From the NCBI RefSeq assembly GCF_029633825.1, contig NZ_CP090642.1, forward strand, positions 558,001 to 622,000: a stretch of DNA of 64,000 nt. Direction: 5' to 3'. The notes below the pieces were generated by a model. The model made no database searches, had not been told where the DNA came from, and saw nothing but the letters and a program-made list of their open reading frames with translations. A program made the translations under genes and the position numbers. The DNA comes from Burkholderia contaminans. Its GTDB lineage: Bacteria; Pseudomonadota; Gammaproteobacteria; Burkholderiales; Burkholderiaceae. Positions 44,295 to 53,250 of this stretch are shown piece by piece; the first letter of the stretch is position 1, and each line of letters begins with the position of its first letter.

Positions 44295-45272
44295 ATGAAC
44301 ACGATCTTTTACGGTTTTGTGATTCTCACCTTCGTCGCGGTGGTCCTCGCGATCGAAGGCGGTTATCAATGGTGGAACGCGCGGCATGGCGCGGCCGCGC
44401 GCCGGATCGAATCGCGCATCCGCGCGATGTCGGCCGGCGGCAACGTGCAGCAGGAACGGCTGTCGATCCTGAAGAAGCGGATGCTCGACGAATCGAAGCC
44501 GTTCGACCGGCTGCTGCTGCGCATGCCGCGCGTGCATCGGCTCGATCTCGTGATCCAGCAATCGGGCCTCGACTGGACGCTGCCGAAGCTGATCATGCTC
44601 AGCACGGTGTTCGCGGCGTTCGCGTGGCTGGCGCTGAGCTTCGCGACGTTGCCGCAGCTCGCTGCGCTGCCGGTCGCGCTGTTCGCCGGATGCCTGCCGA
44701 TGATGTATGTGATGCGCTGCCGCGGGAAGCGGATGCGCAAGCTCGAGCGGCAGTTGCCGGACATCTGCGACATGATCGCGCGCGCGCTGCGGTCCGGTCA
44801 CTCGTTCACGAGTACGCTCGGGATGGTCGGCGACGAGTTTCCCGAGCCGATGGGCGGCGAGTTCCGCGTCACGTTCGACGAGGTCAACTACGGCGTGTCA
44901 CTGCACGACGCACTGATGAACCTCGTCACGCGCGTGCCGGTGCAGGACCTGCGCTACTTCGTGATCGCGGTGCTGATCCAGCGCGAGACGGGCGGCAACC
45001 TCGCCGAGCTGCTCGACAGCATCGCCGCGCTGATCCGCGAGCGCTTCAAGCTGTTCGACAAGGTGCGCGTGCTGTCGGCGGAAGGGCGGCTGTCGGCGTG
45101 GATTCTCGGGCTGCTGCCGTTCGGCACCGCCGCGGTGATGGCGCTGCTGAATCGCGAATTCCTGTCCGTGCTCTGGGAGGACCCGGCGGGGATCCGGATG
45201 GTCGGCACGATGCTGGTGTCGATGCTGTTCGGGCTGATCTGGATCCGCCGTATCGTCCGCATTCGCGTCTGA
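44295..45272 (+). CDS. tadB: TadB inner-membrane platform protein
   Basis: 325 residues of the T2SF family. An N-terminal membrane helix (FYGFVILTFVAVVLAIEG) and a second pair (LIMLSTVFAAFAWLALSFAT) lead to the GspF domain, with LPDICDMIARALRSGHSFTS, PVQDLRYFVIAVLIQRETGG and NLAELLDSIAALIRERFKLF. The last two helices finish the protein. It forms the inner-membrane core together with TadC. AGGCTTC (weak) precedes ATG 44295. Confidence 0.94.
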   Translation: MNTIFYGFVILTFVAVVLAIEGGYQWWNARHGAAARRIESRIRAMSAGGNVQQERLSILKKRMLDESKPFDRLLLRMPRVHRLDLVIQQSGLDWTLPKLIMLSTVFAAFAWLALSFATLPQLAALPVALFAGCLPMMYVMRCRGKRMRKLERQLPDICDMIARALRSGHSFTSTLGMVGDEFPEPMGGEFRVTFDEVNYGVSLHDALMNLVTRVPVQDLRYFVIAVLIQRETGGNLAELLDSIAALIRERFKLFDKVRVLSAEGRLSAWILGLLPFGTAAVMALLNREFLSVLWEDPAGIRMVGTMLVSMLFGLIWIRRIVRIRV

Positions 45273-45308
45273 CGCGCGAGCCGTATAACGAACCGTTGCG
45301 AGGCTGTC

Positions 45309-46298
45309 ATGCAAAACCTGAGCGTAGTCCAGGCCGTGATGCTGGGCGGCTTGTTCCTCTTCGTGGCCGGCGGCGCGCTCGTCGCGATGCTGCTGTTCGC
45401 GCCGCGCAGCATCCAGCGCCGGATCCAGCAGGCCGGCGGGGCCGGGATGGGCGCGACCGGCGCGGCGGGCACGGCGGGCACGGGCGACGGCGACGACCTG
45501 GCGTCGCGCTGGGTCGCGAAGCTGGTCGAGCTGTCCACGCCGATCTCGAAGCTGTCGGTGCCGAAGGAGGGCTGGGAGAATTCGCCGCTGCGCATCCGGC
45601 TCATGAATGCCGGCTGGCGCAACCAGAGCGCGGCCGCGTTGTATTTCACCGCGAAGACGGCGCTCGCGCTCGGGTTGCCGTGCGCGGCGCTGCCGGTGCT
45701 GATCACGACGTCGCTCGGCGACGAGCGCGCGATCCTGTCGGTCATCCTCGTCGCACTCGCCGGCATCGGCTACTACATCCCGAACGTCGTGCTGTCGCAG
45801 CGGGTCAAGGTGCGCCAGCGGAAGATCTTCGAGGATTTCCCGGATGCGCTCGACCTGCTGACGGTGTGCGTCGAAGCGGGGCTCGGGCTCGATGCGGCGC
45901 TGATGAAGGTGAGCGAGGAGCTGCGGTTCAGCAGCGAGGTGGTCGCGAGCGAACTCGACCTGCTGCTGCTCGAGATGCGCTCCGGCTTCACGAAGGAGAC
46001 AGCGCTGCGCAATCTCGCGCTGCGTACCGGCGTGGAGGACATCGAGTCGTTCTGCGCGATGCTCATCCAGGCCGATCGTTTCGGCACGAGCATCAGCGAA
46101 TCGCTGCGCGTGCTGTCGGACCTGCTGCGCACGCGGCGGCGGATGCGCGCGGAAGAGCGGGCCGCGAAGATCGCGCTGAAGCTGCTGTTTCCGCTGATCT
46201 TCTGCATTTTCCCCGCACTGATGATGGTGTTGCTCGGGCCGGCGATGATTCACGTCTATCGCGTGTTGCTGCCGACGTTCGTCGGGATGTCGCCGTGA
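45309..46298 (+). CDS. tadC: TadC inner-membrane platform protein
   Basis: 329 residues, a T2SF-domain protein. Membrane helices near 10-30 and 115-165 and two at the C-terminus surround the domain with FEDFPDALDLLTVCVEAGLG, the repeated EVVASELDLLLLEMRSGFTK and FCAMLIQADRFGTSISESLR. The Gly-rich GAGMGATGAAGTAGTGDGDD stretch near residue 45 is an odd low-complexity insert. It is the final gene of the tad operon. Usually a tadD gene follows; here it does not. Confidence 0.94.
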   Translation: MQNLSVVQAVMLGGLFLFVAGGALVAMLLFAPRSIQRRIQQAGGAGMGATGAAGTAGTGDGDDLASRWVAKLVELSTPISKLSVPKEGWENSPLRIRLMNAGWRNQSAAALYFTAKTALALGLPCAALPVLITTSLGDERAILSVILVALAGIGYYIPNVVLSQRVKVRQRKIFEDFPDALDLLTVCVEAGLGLDAALMKVSEELRFSSEVVASELDLLLLEMRSGFTKETALRNLALRTGVEDIESFCAMLIQADRFGTSISESLRVLSDLLRTRRRMRAEERAAKIALKLLFPLIFCIFPALMMVLLGPAMIHVYRVLLPTFVGMSP

Positions 46299-46359
46299 GC
46301 GGCGAACCGGCGTCATGCCGGGGCAACGGGATCGTCTGAATCGTCGATCAAGGTTTTGC

Positions 46360-46390
46360 GTGCCGGCCGGCCACCCCCGCCGGCCGGCAC
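46360..46390. terminator. 12-base hairpin after tadC
   Basis: GTGCCGGCCGGC (46360-46371) and GCCGGCCGGCAC (46379-46390) form a perfect stem with a 7-base loop, 60 bases after tadC. No T-run follows on the plus strand. It probably ends the tad transcript, perhaps with Rho. Confidence 0.45.
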
Positions 46391-46523
46391 GGTAACAGGC
46401 TTCATGGAGGCTCCCTCCCCAGGCGGCGCCGCGAGACAGGTTGACCATAGCGGCGTCAAGGCATCCTGGACCCATGGTCGGCCATGGATCAAGCCGTAGT
46501 CCACCGCCCACGCGGGTGGCCCC

Positions 46524-47009
46524 CTACTGCTTTCGCAAGACCTGCGATGGGGAATCGGCGCGGGCGAGCGCACAGGCACGGCGATAATCGGTCGCCGTCG
46601 TGTTGAAGTGCCGGCGAAACAGGTGCGCCAGGTAGTCGCGGTTACCGAGCCCGCAGCGGCGCGCGATGGAGTCGATCGGTAGCGCGGTGCGTTCCAGCAT
46701 CCGGCACGCGTTGGCCAGCCGGACTTGCGTCAGATAGGCGGTGGGCGACATGCCGGTTATCTGCTTGAAATTGCGCAGCAGGGTGCGCTCGCTCATGGCG
46801 ACGAGGCCGGCGGCCTGTCGCACCGTCACCGGGTGGGCAAAGTTGCACGCCATCCACTCGGCGACGTGCCGAATCTTCATCGGCATTGGCCATTCGTTCA
46901 GCGGCGCGCGGATCGTTGCGGATTCATCCTGGGTACCTGCGTTTGCGACGCTGTCGCTCGGCGCATGAAATGACATCGTGTTGTTACGCCGAAGCGATTC
47001 GCCATTCAT
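46524..47009 (-). CDS. Short AraC-family DNA-binding protein
   Basis: 161 residues. The C-terminal 100 form a complete AraC double helix-turn-helix (TVRQAAGLVAMSERTLLRNF, then DSIARRCGLGNRDYLAHLFR, ending FNTTATDYRRACALARADSP). The N-terminal 55 residues are Ser/Asn-rich without a sensing domain, so it looks truncated relative to the 300-residue GATase-type relatives. The start at 47009 was chosen because GGAG lies 11 bases before it; the open frame continues 95 codons upstream in unlikely sequence. Target unknown. It lies at the border of a remnant-rich region. Confidence 0.65.
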   Translation of the reverse strand: MNGESLRRNNTMSFHAPSDSVANAGTQDESATIRAPLNEWPMPMKIRHVAEWMACNFAHPVTVRQAAGLVAMSERTLLRNFKQITGMSPTAYLTQVRLANACRMLERTALPIDSIARRCGLGNRDYLAHLFRRHFNTTATDYRRACALARADSPSQVLRKQ

Positions 47010-47259
47010 GTCATTTTTATCTCCGCAGTTGCAGATCGGGCAGGTAAAGGGGCGAATATCCGGGTTGAATGGCAGCAAGCGTGGTGTCCTGTCGTTGGAG
47101 AGCGGATATTGTCGATGCCGATTCGGACAGATGGTGTCCTGATGCGGGACACCATGCTCGCCATCTGCCGATTCGTCGTGACGCCTGTCGTAATGTTTCG
47201 GATTCCATATTTGGTCGATGCGGATCGACGCAAGCCGGGTAGCAGCTTGCGCCGTCCGA

Positions 47260-47802
47260 CTATCGATTCCCGGCGTGAGACGCAACCATCGCATCGAGTC
47301 GCGTAGCGATCAGCGCGAGCAAATCCCGCCGCACCGTGATTCGTCCGTCGGGCAGACGCGCGGCGGACGCATGCAGGGAACGGCCGAGCGTGTCGAGCGC
47401 CGACGGGATGTCGAGCGCGCCCGCGATGGCCCAGTGGCCCGAGCGCTTCCGGGGAAGCTCGCGTGCGTCACCGGCGAACAGCGCGATTTCGGTGCGGGCG
47501 TGATCGAGCGACCGGTTCAGTGCACCGTTTGCGCCGATACAGTTCCAGCAGAATCCATCGGACCGACGCGCAGCCTGTTTGACGACGTGCACCACGATGT
47601 CGGCGCCGGCGGCAGCACGATCGCGAGCGATGCGCCAATCCAGTTGCATAGGCTTCGACCTTGGTCCGGTGAGCCATGCTTGTGCGTCGCGTTCGTCGAT
47701 TCCCCACAACCGCAACGCAATGCGAAGTGCCGTCCGGTCGCCGTGCACGGTGCGCGCTTTCGATGCGTTGTCGAGGTTCGGGTTACCGATGGGTCGGGTC
47801 AT
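47260..47802 (-). CDS. Unrecognised protein (hypothetical)
   Basis: About 180 residues with start uncertain (ATG 47802 or TTG 47817, neither with a clear ribosome-binding site). It is mixed alpha-type sequence with two cysteines in FCWNCIGANGA and a basic C-terminus (GRITVRRDLLALIATRLDAM). No signal peptide, membrane helix or family motif. The frame is less Arg-inflated than the shadow frames around it, so it may be real, but the opposite strand is also open for a long way. I do not assign a function. Confidence 0.35.
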   Translation of the reverse strand: MTRPIGNPNLDNASKARTVHGDRTALRIALRLWGIDERDAQAWLTGPRSKPMQLDWRIARDRAAAGADIVVHVVKQAARRSDGFCWNCIGANGALNRSLDHARTEIALFAGDARELPRKRSGHWAIAGALDIPSALDTLGRSLHASAARLPDGRITVRRDLLALIATRLDAMVASHAGNR

Positions 47803-47830
47803 GGGTGGGATTCGCAAGTGAAGGGATGCC

Positions 47831-48094
47831 GATGGTGTGCCTCCATCGGGTCAAAATCTGTCCCGTTCCGTACGGAAGTGCAGATCTCGTGTTGTCGAGC
47901 GGGACCACACGAATTATTTTGGGGCGCCGCTATTGCCGGCCGGATCTCGGGACGTCATTTGTCCCGATGCGCGGCTAGCGTAGCGAACCGACTGATCGAC
48001 GCAGCCGGATACTCCGCTCGCAATCGAGCGGAGTCGACCGCGAGAGGTACGTCGATCTGGTCGGCAGGTTCTCTCCGAACAAAAGGTCGGAGAG
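47831..48094. other. Dense cluster of inverted repeats, candidate structured RNA
   Basis: Within 265 bases there are five dyads. They are GATGG/CCATC (47831-47847), the palindrome TTCCGTACGGAA (47866-47877), TCGGGAC/GTCCCGA (47947-47967, 7-base loop), ACTCCGCTCG/CGAGCGGAGT (48011-48034, 10-base stem, 4-base loop) and CTCTCCGA/TCGGAGAG (48071-48094, 8-base loop). The last three are strong and evenly spaced (44-64 bases). No T-run follows. The 406-base gap 47818-48223 otherwise holds no gene. It lies upstream of a 47-aa membrane ORF, so it could be its leader or a separate small RNA. Confidence 0.5.
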
Positions 48095-48223
48095 GTTGCG
48101 TGGCGCACGATTTTCCGTGGAAAGCGGCGCCGCGCCCGTGCCATCGTTTCAGTTTCGGCGCTGTCGCAATGGCACGCCGTCTGACCAAATCGATGCGCGC
48201 ACAACTTCATTCGAGGTTTGAAC

Positions 48224-48367
48224 ATGACCCATTACCCGTCACCGCTCGAAAGTCTTGCGGCGTTTGCCATTGCGTTCGCCGCCGGCGTGTTGTCGACGGC
48301 CGCGCTCTCCAAATACATCGACAAGGTGGCGGCTGATGCACGGCGGGCGGACACGGAAGGCCGTTGA
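48224..48367 (+). CDS. 47-residue single-helix membrane protein
   Basis: MTHYPSPLESLAAFAIAFAA starts a short protein with one hydrophobic helix (about 9-29: LESLAAFAIAFAAGVLSTAAL), followed by a charged tail (KYIDKVAADARRADTEGR). GAGG lies 8 bases before the ATG. The layout (one helix, then a charged C-terminus) is that of small membrane or holin-like/toxin peptides. The dense hairpin cluster lies just upstream. Function unknown. Confidence 0.5.
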   Translation: MTHYPSPLESLAAFAIAFAAGVLSTAALSKYIDKVAADARRADTEGR

Positions 48368-48530
48368 GCATGCCGTCGGGCAACGGCATGCCGGGGGGGC
48401 GTGTGTGTTGGCGGCTTCGCCCGAATCTCCGATGTCTGGACGGATCTCCGAGCGTAGGGGGGCATTCAAGAAATCGGGTCGGGTGCCGTTAACCAGAGAG
48501 GTTCCATTTTCAACGCCCGGATTGATCGCT

Positions 48531-49550
48531 ATGCCAGACCTCGATCGCGACATCATGCGCCTGTTGCCGGATGCCGGCACTCAGGCCGATTACGTGACCA
48601 CGCCAGACCTGTATGTGCGCATGCAGGAGACCGTACCCGACATTCCGTCGATCAAGACCGTGCTGCGTCGTCTCGCCGAACTCGAAGCGCGCGGGCTGGT
48701 CGAGACCGACCGGCGCGGCACGGCATCGGTATGGCGGCGCAAGGCCGGCGCGAGCGGGATGGCCGCGAAGGCCGGGTCGATCATGAGCTTCGACGAGGCG
48801 CTCGCGCTGCAGACGCTACGGCGCTTTTCGTCGCGGCAAATTCCGGGACTCGTGGCCGATTCGATTTCCGCGTTGTTTCAGATCGCCGAAACGCGGCTGC
48901 AGCGGCCGGTCAGCGAATCCGAGCGCAAGTACGCCCGCTGGACGACCAAGGTCGCGGTCGAGAGCGGTGGCTTCTCGCTGCACTATCCGGCCATCGATCG
49001 CAAGATTTTTGCGGCGGTGTCGCGCGCGCTGTTCGAAGAGCGCAAATTGAGGATCGTTTACCGGCCGCGCCACAACGCGGACAACGAGAAGTCGAAGGTC
49101 GTGCTGCCGCTCGGCCTCGTCGAAGTCGGCGGTCTCGTCTATATGGTGGGGGGCACGGAAGGCCGGCCGGAACCGACGCTGTACCGGATGGACCGGCTCT
49201 GGCGCGCCGAGGCGATGCTCGAATCGTTCGACTATCCCGCGTCGTTTTCGCTCGAAGTCTACGTCAAGCAGCAGCGCCGCTTCGACTTCATGGTCGACAA
49301 GGAGGTGGCGCTTTCGCTCAAGTTCGTCAACCAGGCCGGCGACCATCTGCTGGAGGCGCCGCTGTCGCTCGACCAGACGACGCGTCGCGCCGGCGATGCG
49401 CTGTTCGTGCAGGGCACCGCGATGCTGAGCCAGCGGCTGCGCTGGTGGCTGCGATCGTTCGGCCCGAACATCGAGGTGCTGGGTCCGGCGAGCCTGCGCG
49501 CCGAACTGGCGGCCGAGGCACGTGCGCTCGCGCAGATCTACGGCGAATAG
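48531..49550 (+). CDS. WYL-domain transcriptional regulator
   Basis: 339 residues. A winged-helix N-terminus (about 10-70: IPSIKTVLRRLAELEARGLV) precedes a WYL domain (about 155-240: FEERKLRIVYRPRHN, PLGLVEVGGLVYMVGG). The WCX extension follows, with VALSLKFVNQAGDHLLEAPL and LRWWLRSFGPNIEVLGPASL. WYL regulators often sense nucleic acid or nucleotide ligands and are common near defence genes. The start ATG 48531 has no strong Shine-Dalgarno. It is followed by a truncated NERD gene 10 bases later, so the two probably formed a unit. Confidence 0.87.
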   Translation: MPDLDRDIMRLLPDAGTQADYVTTPDLYVRMQETVPDIPSIKTVLRRLAELEARGLVETDRRGTASVWRRKAGASGMAAKAGSIMSFDEALALQTLRRFSSRQIPGLVADSISALFQIAETRLQRPVSESERKYARWTTKVAVESGGFSLHYPAIDRKIFAAVSRALFEERKLRIVYRPRHNADNEKSKVVLPLGLVEVGGLVYMVGGTEGRPEPTLYRMDRLWRAEAMLESFDYPASFSLEVYVKQQRRFDFMVDKEVALSLKFVNQAGDHLLEAPLSLDQTTRRAGDALFVQGTAMLSQRLRWWLRSFGPNIEVLGPASLRAELAAEARALAQIYGE

Positions 49551-49560
49551 CGGGCGACGC

Positions 49561-49989
49561 ATGCCACCGATCTTTCCGAGTGGCTGGGACGCGCTTCCCG
49601 TCAGTGGCGCGGCACAGCGCGAAATCGAGACGCTCGAGACGTTGCGCACCAGCCTGCCGGACAGCTACACCGTCTACCACGGCGTGCACTGGACTCAGCT
49701 CGACAAGGGTTTTGCCATTTTCGGCGAGGCTGATTTCGTGATCGTGGGGCCGTCGGGCCGTGTGCTGGTGATCGAGCAAAAATCCGGCATGCTCGAAGAA
49801 ACCCCCGACGGACTGACCAAGGTGTACGGGACGACCCGCAAGAGCGTGCGGTCGCAGTTGGCCCGGACGATCGCTGGAATGCACGGCCGTTTTTATGCGG
49901 CGTTCGGCGCGACGCGGTATCGGCCGCGAGGGCCGCGATCCGGGGGCGAGCCGGGCAACGGCACGGTTTCGGAACATGGGATGCCCTGA
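49561..49989 (+). pseudogene. NERD-domain protein remnant (truncated)
   Basis: The first 110 or so residues are a normal NERD (nuclease-related) domain. REIETLETLRTSLPDSYTVY and FAIFGEADFVIVGPSGRVLV end in the QKSG catalytic-type Lys motif (VIEQKSGML). In intact relatives this domain leads a helicase of some 600 residues. After FYAAFGATRY (about residue 119) the sequence turns into Arg/Gly-rich text and stops at 49989, so the helicase part has been lost, probably by a deletion or insertion near 49918. The next 228 bases hold nothing recognisable. It follows the WYL regulator directly. Confidence 0.7.
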
Positions 49990-50217
49990 TCCGGGATCGT
50001 GCTGATGATCGCGACGGCGTGCCTGATCGACCTGCGGAGCGAGCACAGGGTATCGCTCGATCTGAAAGCAAATCGGAAGCTCGTGCTCGACATGTTTCAT
50101 CCGTCGCGGCAATCGCATCGATGCCTTGAGTTTCATCATCCACCGCGCTACATTGCCGCTCGCAGCATTCCGCACGGACTCCTGCGCATCCTGTAATTCG
50201 TACGTAAGGAACCCCCG

Positions 50218-52113
50218 ATGGGGCAACAGGCGGAAGGCAACGACGACATTCCCGGCAGCCCCGCCGGCCGCGATGCACTCGCGCCGGTCGCAGGCGCCGC
50301 CGCGTTGCTGGTCGCCGCGCTCGGCACGCTGGGCGCGGTCGACGTCCTGCCTGCCGACCTGCGCTGGTGCGCGCCGCTTGCCAGCGCGTGGTGCAACGTA
50401 CTCGTCGTCGCGATCGGCGTGCTGCTCGCGGGCCGCGCACGCCGCCATCCTCCGGAAGGATCGGCCGTCACGCTGATCGGCGATTGGCTGCGCCATGCAT
50501 TCAGCCGCAAGCACGAGCCGGAGCATGACGACAATCCGTGGCCGGCGATCGCCGCCGCGATCGACTGGCGGCCCTGGGCCGTTGCCGGCGGCGGGGTGCT
50601 CTCCGTCGCGCTCGCCGCGCTCGCGTGGCAGCCGCCGTCTCCCGCGTTGCTGGTTCGCGCGATGGCAGCGCCCGAACCCACGCTTGCGGCCGGCGCCGCA
50701 TGCCTCGTCCTCGCCTTCCTCACACTCGTCGCCGAACGCCATCATGCGGCGGCCGCCAGCCGTTCGGCGGTGTCCGCGTCACTCACGCGGGTGCTGCGCG
50801 TGGCGCTCGTCACCGCGCTCTCGGGTGTGCTGGCCGCCGCGTGGTTCGCGTTCCGGCACCGCACGGCCGACAGGCTCGTGCAGGCGGCCGCGCTGCTCAA
50901 TGCGGCCGTCGCCGCCGAACTGGCCTTGCGCGGCGTGCTGTCGTGGTTTGCGGTGCCGCGCGGCGCCGTCGTGCCGACCAGCGCGATCGCCGGGCTGCTG
51001 AGCCGGCGCCCGTCGCCGTTCGCGTCGCTCGGCGCGGAACTGCGCCATCGTTACGGCATCGACCTGCGGCAGAGCTGGGGCTGGCGCAGCTTCGTACGGT
51101 TGCTGCCCGGCGCGCTTGCGGCCACCGTCGCGTGTGCATGGCTGCTCACCGCCGTCGTCGTGCTGAACCCGGAGCAGCGCGCGGTCTATGAACGGTTCGG
51201 CGCGCCGGTCGCGGTCTGGCAGCCGGGGCTGCACGTCGGTTTGCCCTGGCCGTTCGGGCGCGCGCGCATCGTCGACAACGGCGCGGTGCACCAGGTCGCG
51301 ATCGCGGGCAGTGCGAACGACGGCAGCGCCGATACGACGCCCGTGCCGGCCGACGGCCCGACGCCCGAACGCCTCGACCGCTTGTGGGATGTGCCGCATC
51401 CATGGGAAACCACCCAGGTGATCGCGGGCGCGAACGGCGACCGCCAGAACTTCCAGATCGTCAACGCGGACGTGCGGGTCGACTACCGGCTCGGCCTGAC
51501 CGATGCCGACGCGCGCGCGGCGCTCTATCGCACGATCGACCCGGAAAGCACGGTGCGTACGAGCGCCAATCGCGAACTCGTGCATTACCTCGCGTCGCAT
51601 ACGCTCGAATCGCTGCTCGAAACCAATCAGGCCGCGATGGCCGATCAGTTGAAGCACGCGATCCAGCAGCAGCTCGACCGGCTGCAAAGCGGTGTCGACG
51701 TGATCGCGGTCGTGATCGAGAGCGTGCATCCGCCGACCGGTGCGGCGGCCGCCTTCCACGACGTGCAGGCCGCGCAGATCCGCGCGCAGGGCAGTGTCGC
51801 GCAGGCACGCGGCTTCGCGGCCGGCCTGCTCGGCAATGCGCAGCAGCAGGCGCTCGAACGGGTCGCGCATGCCGAAGCGCAGGCCGGCGACACGGTGTCG
51901 TCGGCGCGTGTGCAGCAGATCGATTTCGACGCCGACCTGGTCGCATACCGGCTCGGCGGCCCCGCGTTTCCGTTCGAGTATTACCTCGACCGGCTGCAAC
52001 GCGGCCTGCGCAATGCGCGCATGACGATCATCGACGACCGGCTTGCCGACGGCACGCGGGCGACCGTCGATCTTCGCAATACTCCCGCCGGCGATCTGGC
52101 CGGCATCCATTGA
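50218..52113 (+). CDS. HflK-like SPFH protein with polytopic N-terminus
   Basis: 631 residues, far longer than HflK (about 420). The N-terminal 300 residues contain about six membrane helices (for example VAGAAALLVAALGTLGAVDV and VALVTALSGVLAAAWFAF), absent from standard HflK. The SPFH/band-7 domain begins after the last helix with LNPEQRAVYERFGAPVAVWQ PGLHVGLPWPFG. It continues with VNADVRVDYRLGLTDADARA and a coiled coil. AAGGA precedes the ATG. It heads an operon of three SPFH genes and a metal ATPase. It probably forms a membrane ring with the next two proteins; the partner protease or transporter is inferred. Confidence 0.85.
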   Translation: MGQQAEGNDDIPGSPAGRDALAPVAGAAALLVAALGTLGAVDVLPADLRWCAPLASAWCNVLVVAIGVLLAGRARRHPPEGSAVTLIGDWLRHAFSRKHEPEHDDNPWPAIAAAIDWRPWAVAGGGVLSVALAALAWQPPSPALLVRAMAAPEPTLAAGAACLVLAFLTLVAERHHAAAASRSAVSASLTRVLRVALVTALSGVLAAAWFAFRHRTADRLVQAAALLNAAVAAELALRGVLSWFAVPRGAVVPTSAIAGLLSRRPSPFASLGAELRHRYGIDLRQSWGWRSFVRLLPGALAATVACAWLLTAVVVLNPEQRAVYERFGAPVAVWQPGLHVGLPWPFGRARIVDNGAVHQVAIAGSANDGSADTTPVPADGPTPERLDRLWDVPHPWETTQVIAGANGDRQNFQIVNADVRVDYRLGLTDADARAALYRTIDPESTVRTSANRELVHYLASHTLESLLETNQAAMADQLKHAIQQQLDRLQSGVDVIAVVIESVHPPTGAAAAFHDVQAAQIRAQGSVAQARGFAAGLLGNAQQQALERVAHAEAQAGDTVSSARVQQIDFDADLVAYRLGGPAFPFEYYLDRLQRGLRNARMTIIDDRLADGTRATVDLRNTPAGDLAGIH

Positions 52114-52114
52114 C

Positions 52115-52210
52115 ATGTCGCGGCGTCATCCGCGCGGGCGGCGCAACACGGCGGCAGGCCGTGCCGCCGCACCGCACGCGGACGACGCCGCACCCGGGGC
52201 GACAACGTGA
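52115..52210 (+). CDS. 31-residue ORF between SPFH genes (uncertain)
   Basis: An ATG 2 bases after the preceding stop opens a 31-codon frame, MSRRHPRGRRNTAAGRAAAP..., basic and disordered. Its TGA overlaps the GTG of the next gene in a GTGA junction, the form that couples translation. It may be only a device that keeps ribosomes moving across the 93-base gap. No ribosome-binding site of its own is visible. Confidence 0.3.
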   Translation: MSRRHPRGRRNTAAGRAAAPHADDAAPGATT

Positions 52211-53250
52211 GTCTGTTTCATTCGCACGCGCATGACCATGCGCACCACGGCCATGGCCACGGCCACCCTCATCACGCGCACCACGGTGCGCCGCAGCCGC
52301 CCGGCGCGTTTCGCCTGCGCGTGGCCGTCGCGGTGCTGTGCGTGCTCGTCGCGCTCGCGGTCGCGAGCTTCGTGCAGGTGCGTGCCGGCGAGGCGTCGGT
52401 GGTCACGCGCTTCGGGCGGCCCGTGCGGGTGTTGCTCGAACCCGGGCTCGCGTGGCGCCTGCCTGCGCCGATCGATGCGGTGACGCCCGTCGACCTGCGC
52501 CTGCACACCACGTCGAGCGGCCTGCAGGACGTCGGCACCCGCGACGGGCTGCGCATCATCGTCGAGGCGTACGTCGCATGGCGCGTGCCGGCCGATGCGC
52601 GCGACATCGGGCGCTTCATGCGCGCGGTCGGCAACGAGCCGGACGAAGCGGCGCGGCAGATCCGCTCGCTCGTCGGCTCCGCGCTGCAGACGACGTCCGC
52701 CGGGTACGATCTCGCGTCGCTCGTGAACACCGATCCGGCCCAGGTGAAGATCGGCGAATTCGAAGATGCACTGCGCCGGCAGATCGACGCGCAGCTCTAT
52801 GCGGCGTACGGCGTGCGCGTCGCCCAGGTGGGGCTCGAACGGCTCACGCTGCCGGCCGTCACGCTCGCCGCGACGGTCGACCGAATGAGCGCCGAACGCG
52901 AGACCGTGGCCGCGCAGCGTACCGCCGACGGCAATCGCGAGGCCGCACAGATCCGCTCGGACGCCGAGCGCGACGCGCGCATCGCGCTGGCCGATGCGAA
53001 CGTGAAGGCGGCCGGCATCGAAGCGCAATCGCGCAAGGACGCGGCCGACATCTACGGCAAGAGCTATGCGGGCAACCCGCACCTGTACACGATGCTGCGT
53101 TCGCTCGACACGCTGAACGCGGTGGTCGGCACCAATACGAACCTGATCCTGCGCACCGACGCCGCACCGTTCCGCGTGCTCGTGCAGGGCCCCGCCGACA
53201 CGGCGGCGCAGGCACCGCCGGCGCCGAAGGCGCACAGGGCCGCGCGATGA
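52207..53250 (+). CDS. HflC-like SPFH protein with His-rich N-terminus (GTG start)
   Basis: 347 residues. The first 28 residues are extremely His-rich (HSHAHDHAHHGHGHGHPHHA), suited to binding Zn, Ni or Co. A single membrane helix (RLRVAVAVLCVLVALAVASF) leads to the SPFH domain, with VQVRAGEASVVTRFGRPVRV and LEPGLAWRLPAPIDAVTPVD, then the coiled coil ERETVAAQRTADGNREAAQI and a C-terminal LDTLNAVVGTNTNLILRTDA, which is HflC-like. The GTG start overlaps a small ORF's stop. Translation of the next gene is coupled through an ATGA. The His tract beside a metal-ATPase gene suggests metal delivery. Confidence 0.88.
   Translation: MSLFHSHAHDHAHHGHGHGHPHHAHHGAPQPPGAFRLRVAVAVLCVLVALAVASFVQVRAGEASVVTRFGRPVRVLLEPGLAWRLPAPIDAVTPVDLRLHTTSSGLQDVGTRDGLRIIVEAYVAWRVPADARDIGRFMRAVGNEPDEAARQIRSLVGSALQTTSAGYDLASLVNTDPAQVKIGEFEDALRRQIDAQLYAAYGVRVAQVGLERLTLPAVTLAATVDRMSAERETVAAQRTADGNREAAQIRSDAERDARIALADANVKAAGIEAQSRKDAADIYGKSYAGNPHLYTMLRSLDTLNAVVGTNTNLILRTDAAPFRVLVQGPADTAAQAPPAPKAHRAAR

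Noticed and set aside
47218..48336. 372-codon plus-strand ORF
   Set aside because: Arg/Cys-rich without motif, crosses the hairpin cluster and overlaps a more protein-like reverse frame and the 47-aa ORF.
49999..50196. 65-codon ORF after the NERD remnant
   Set aside because: No start signal or family match. It may be a scrap of another gene, but nothing supports translation.
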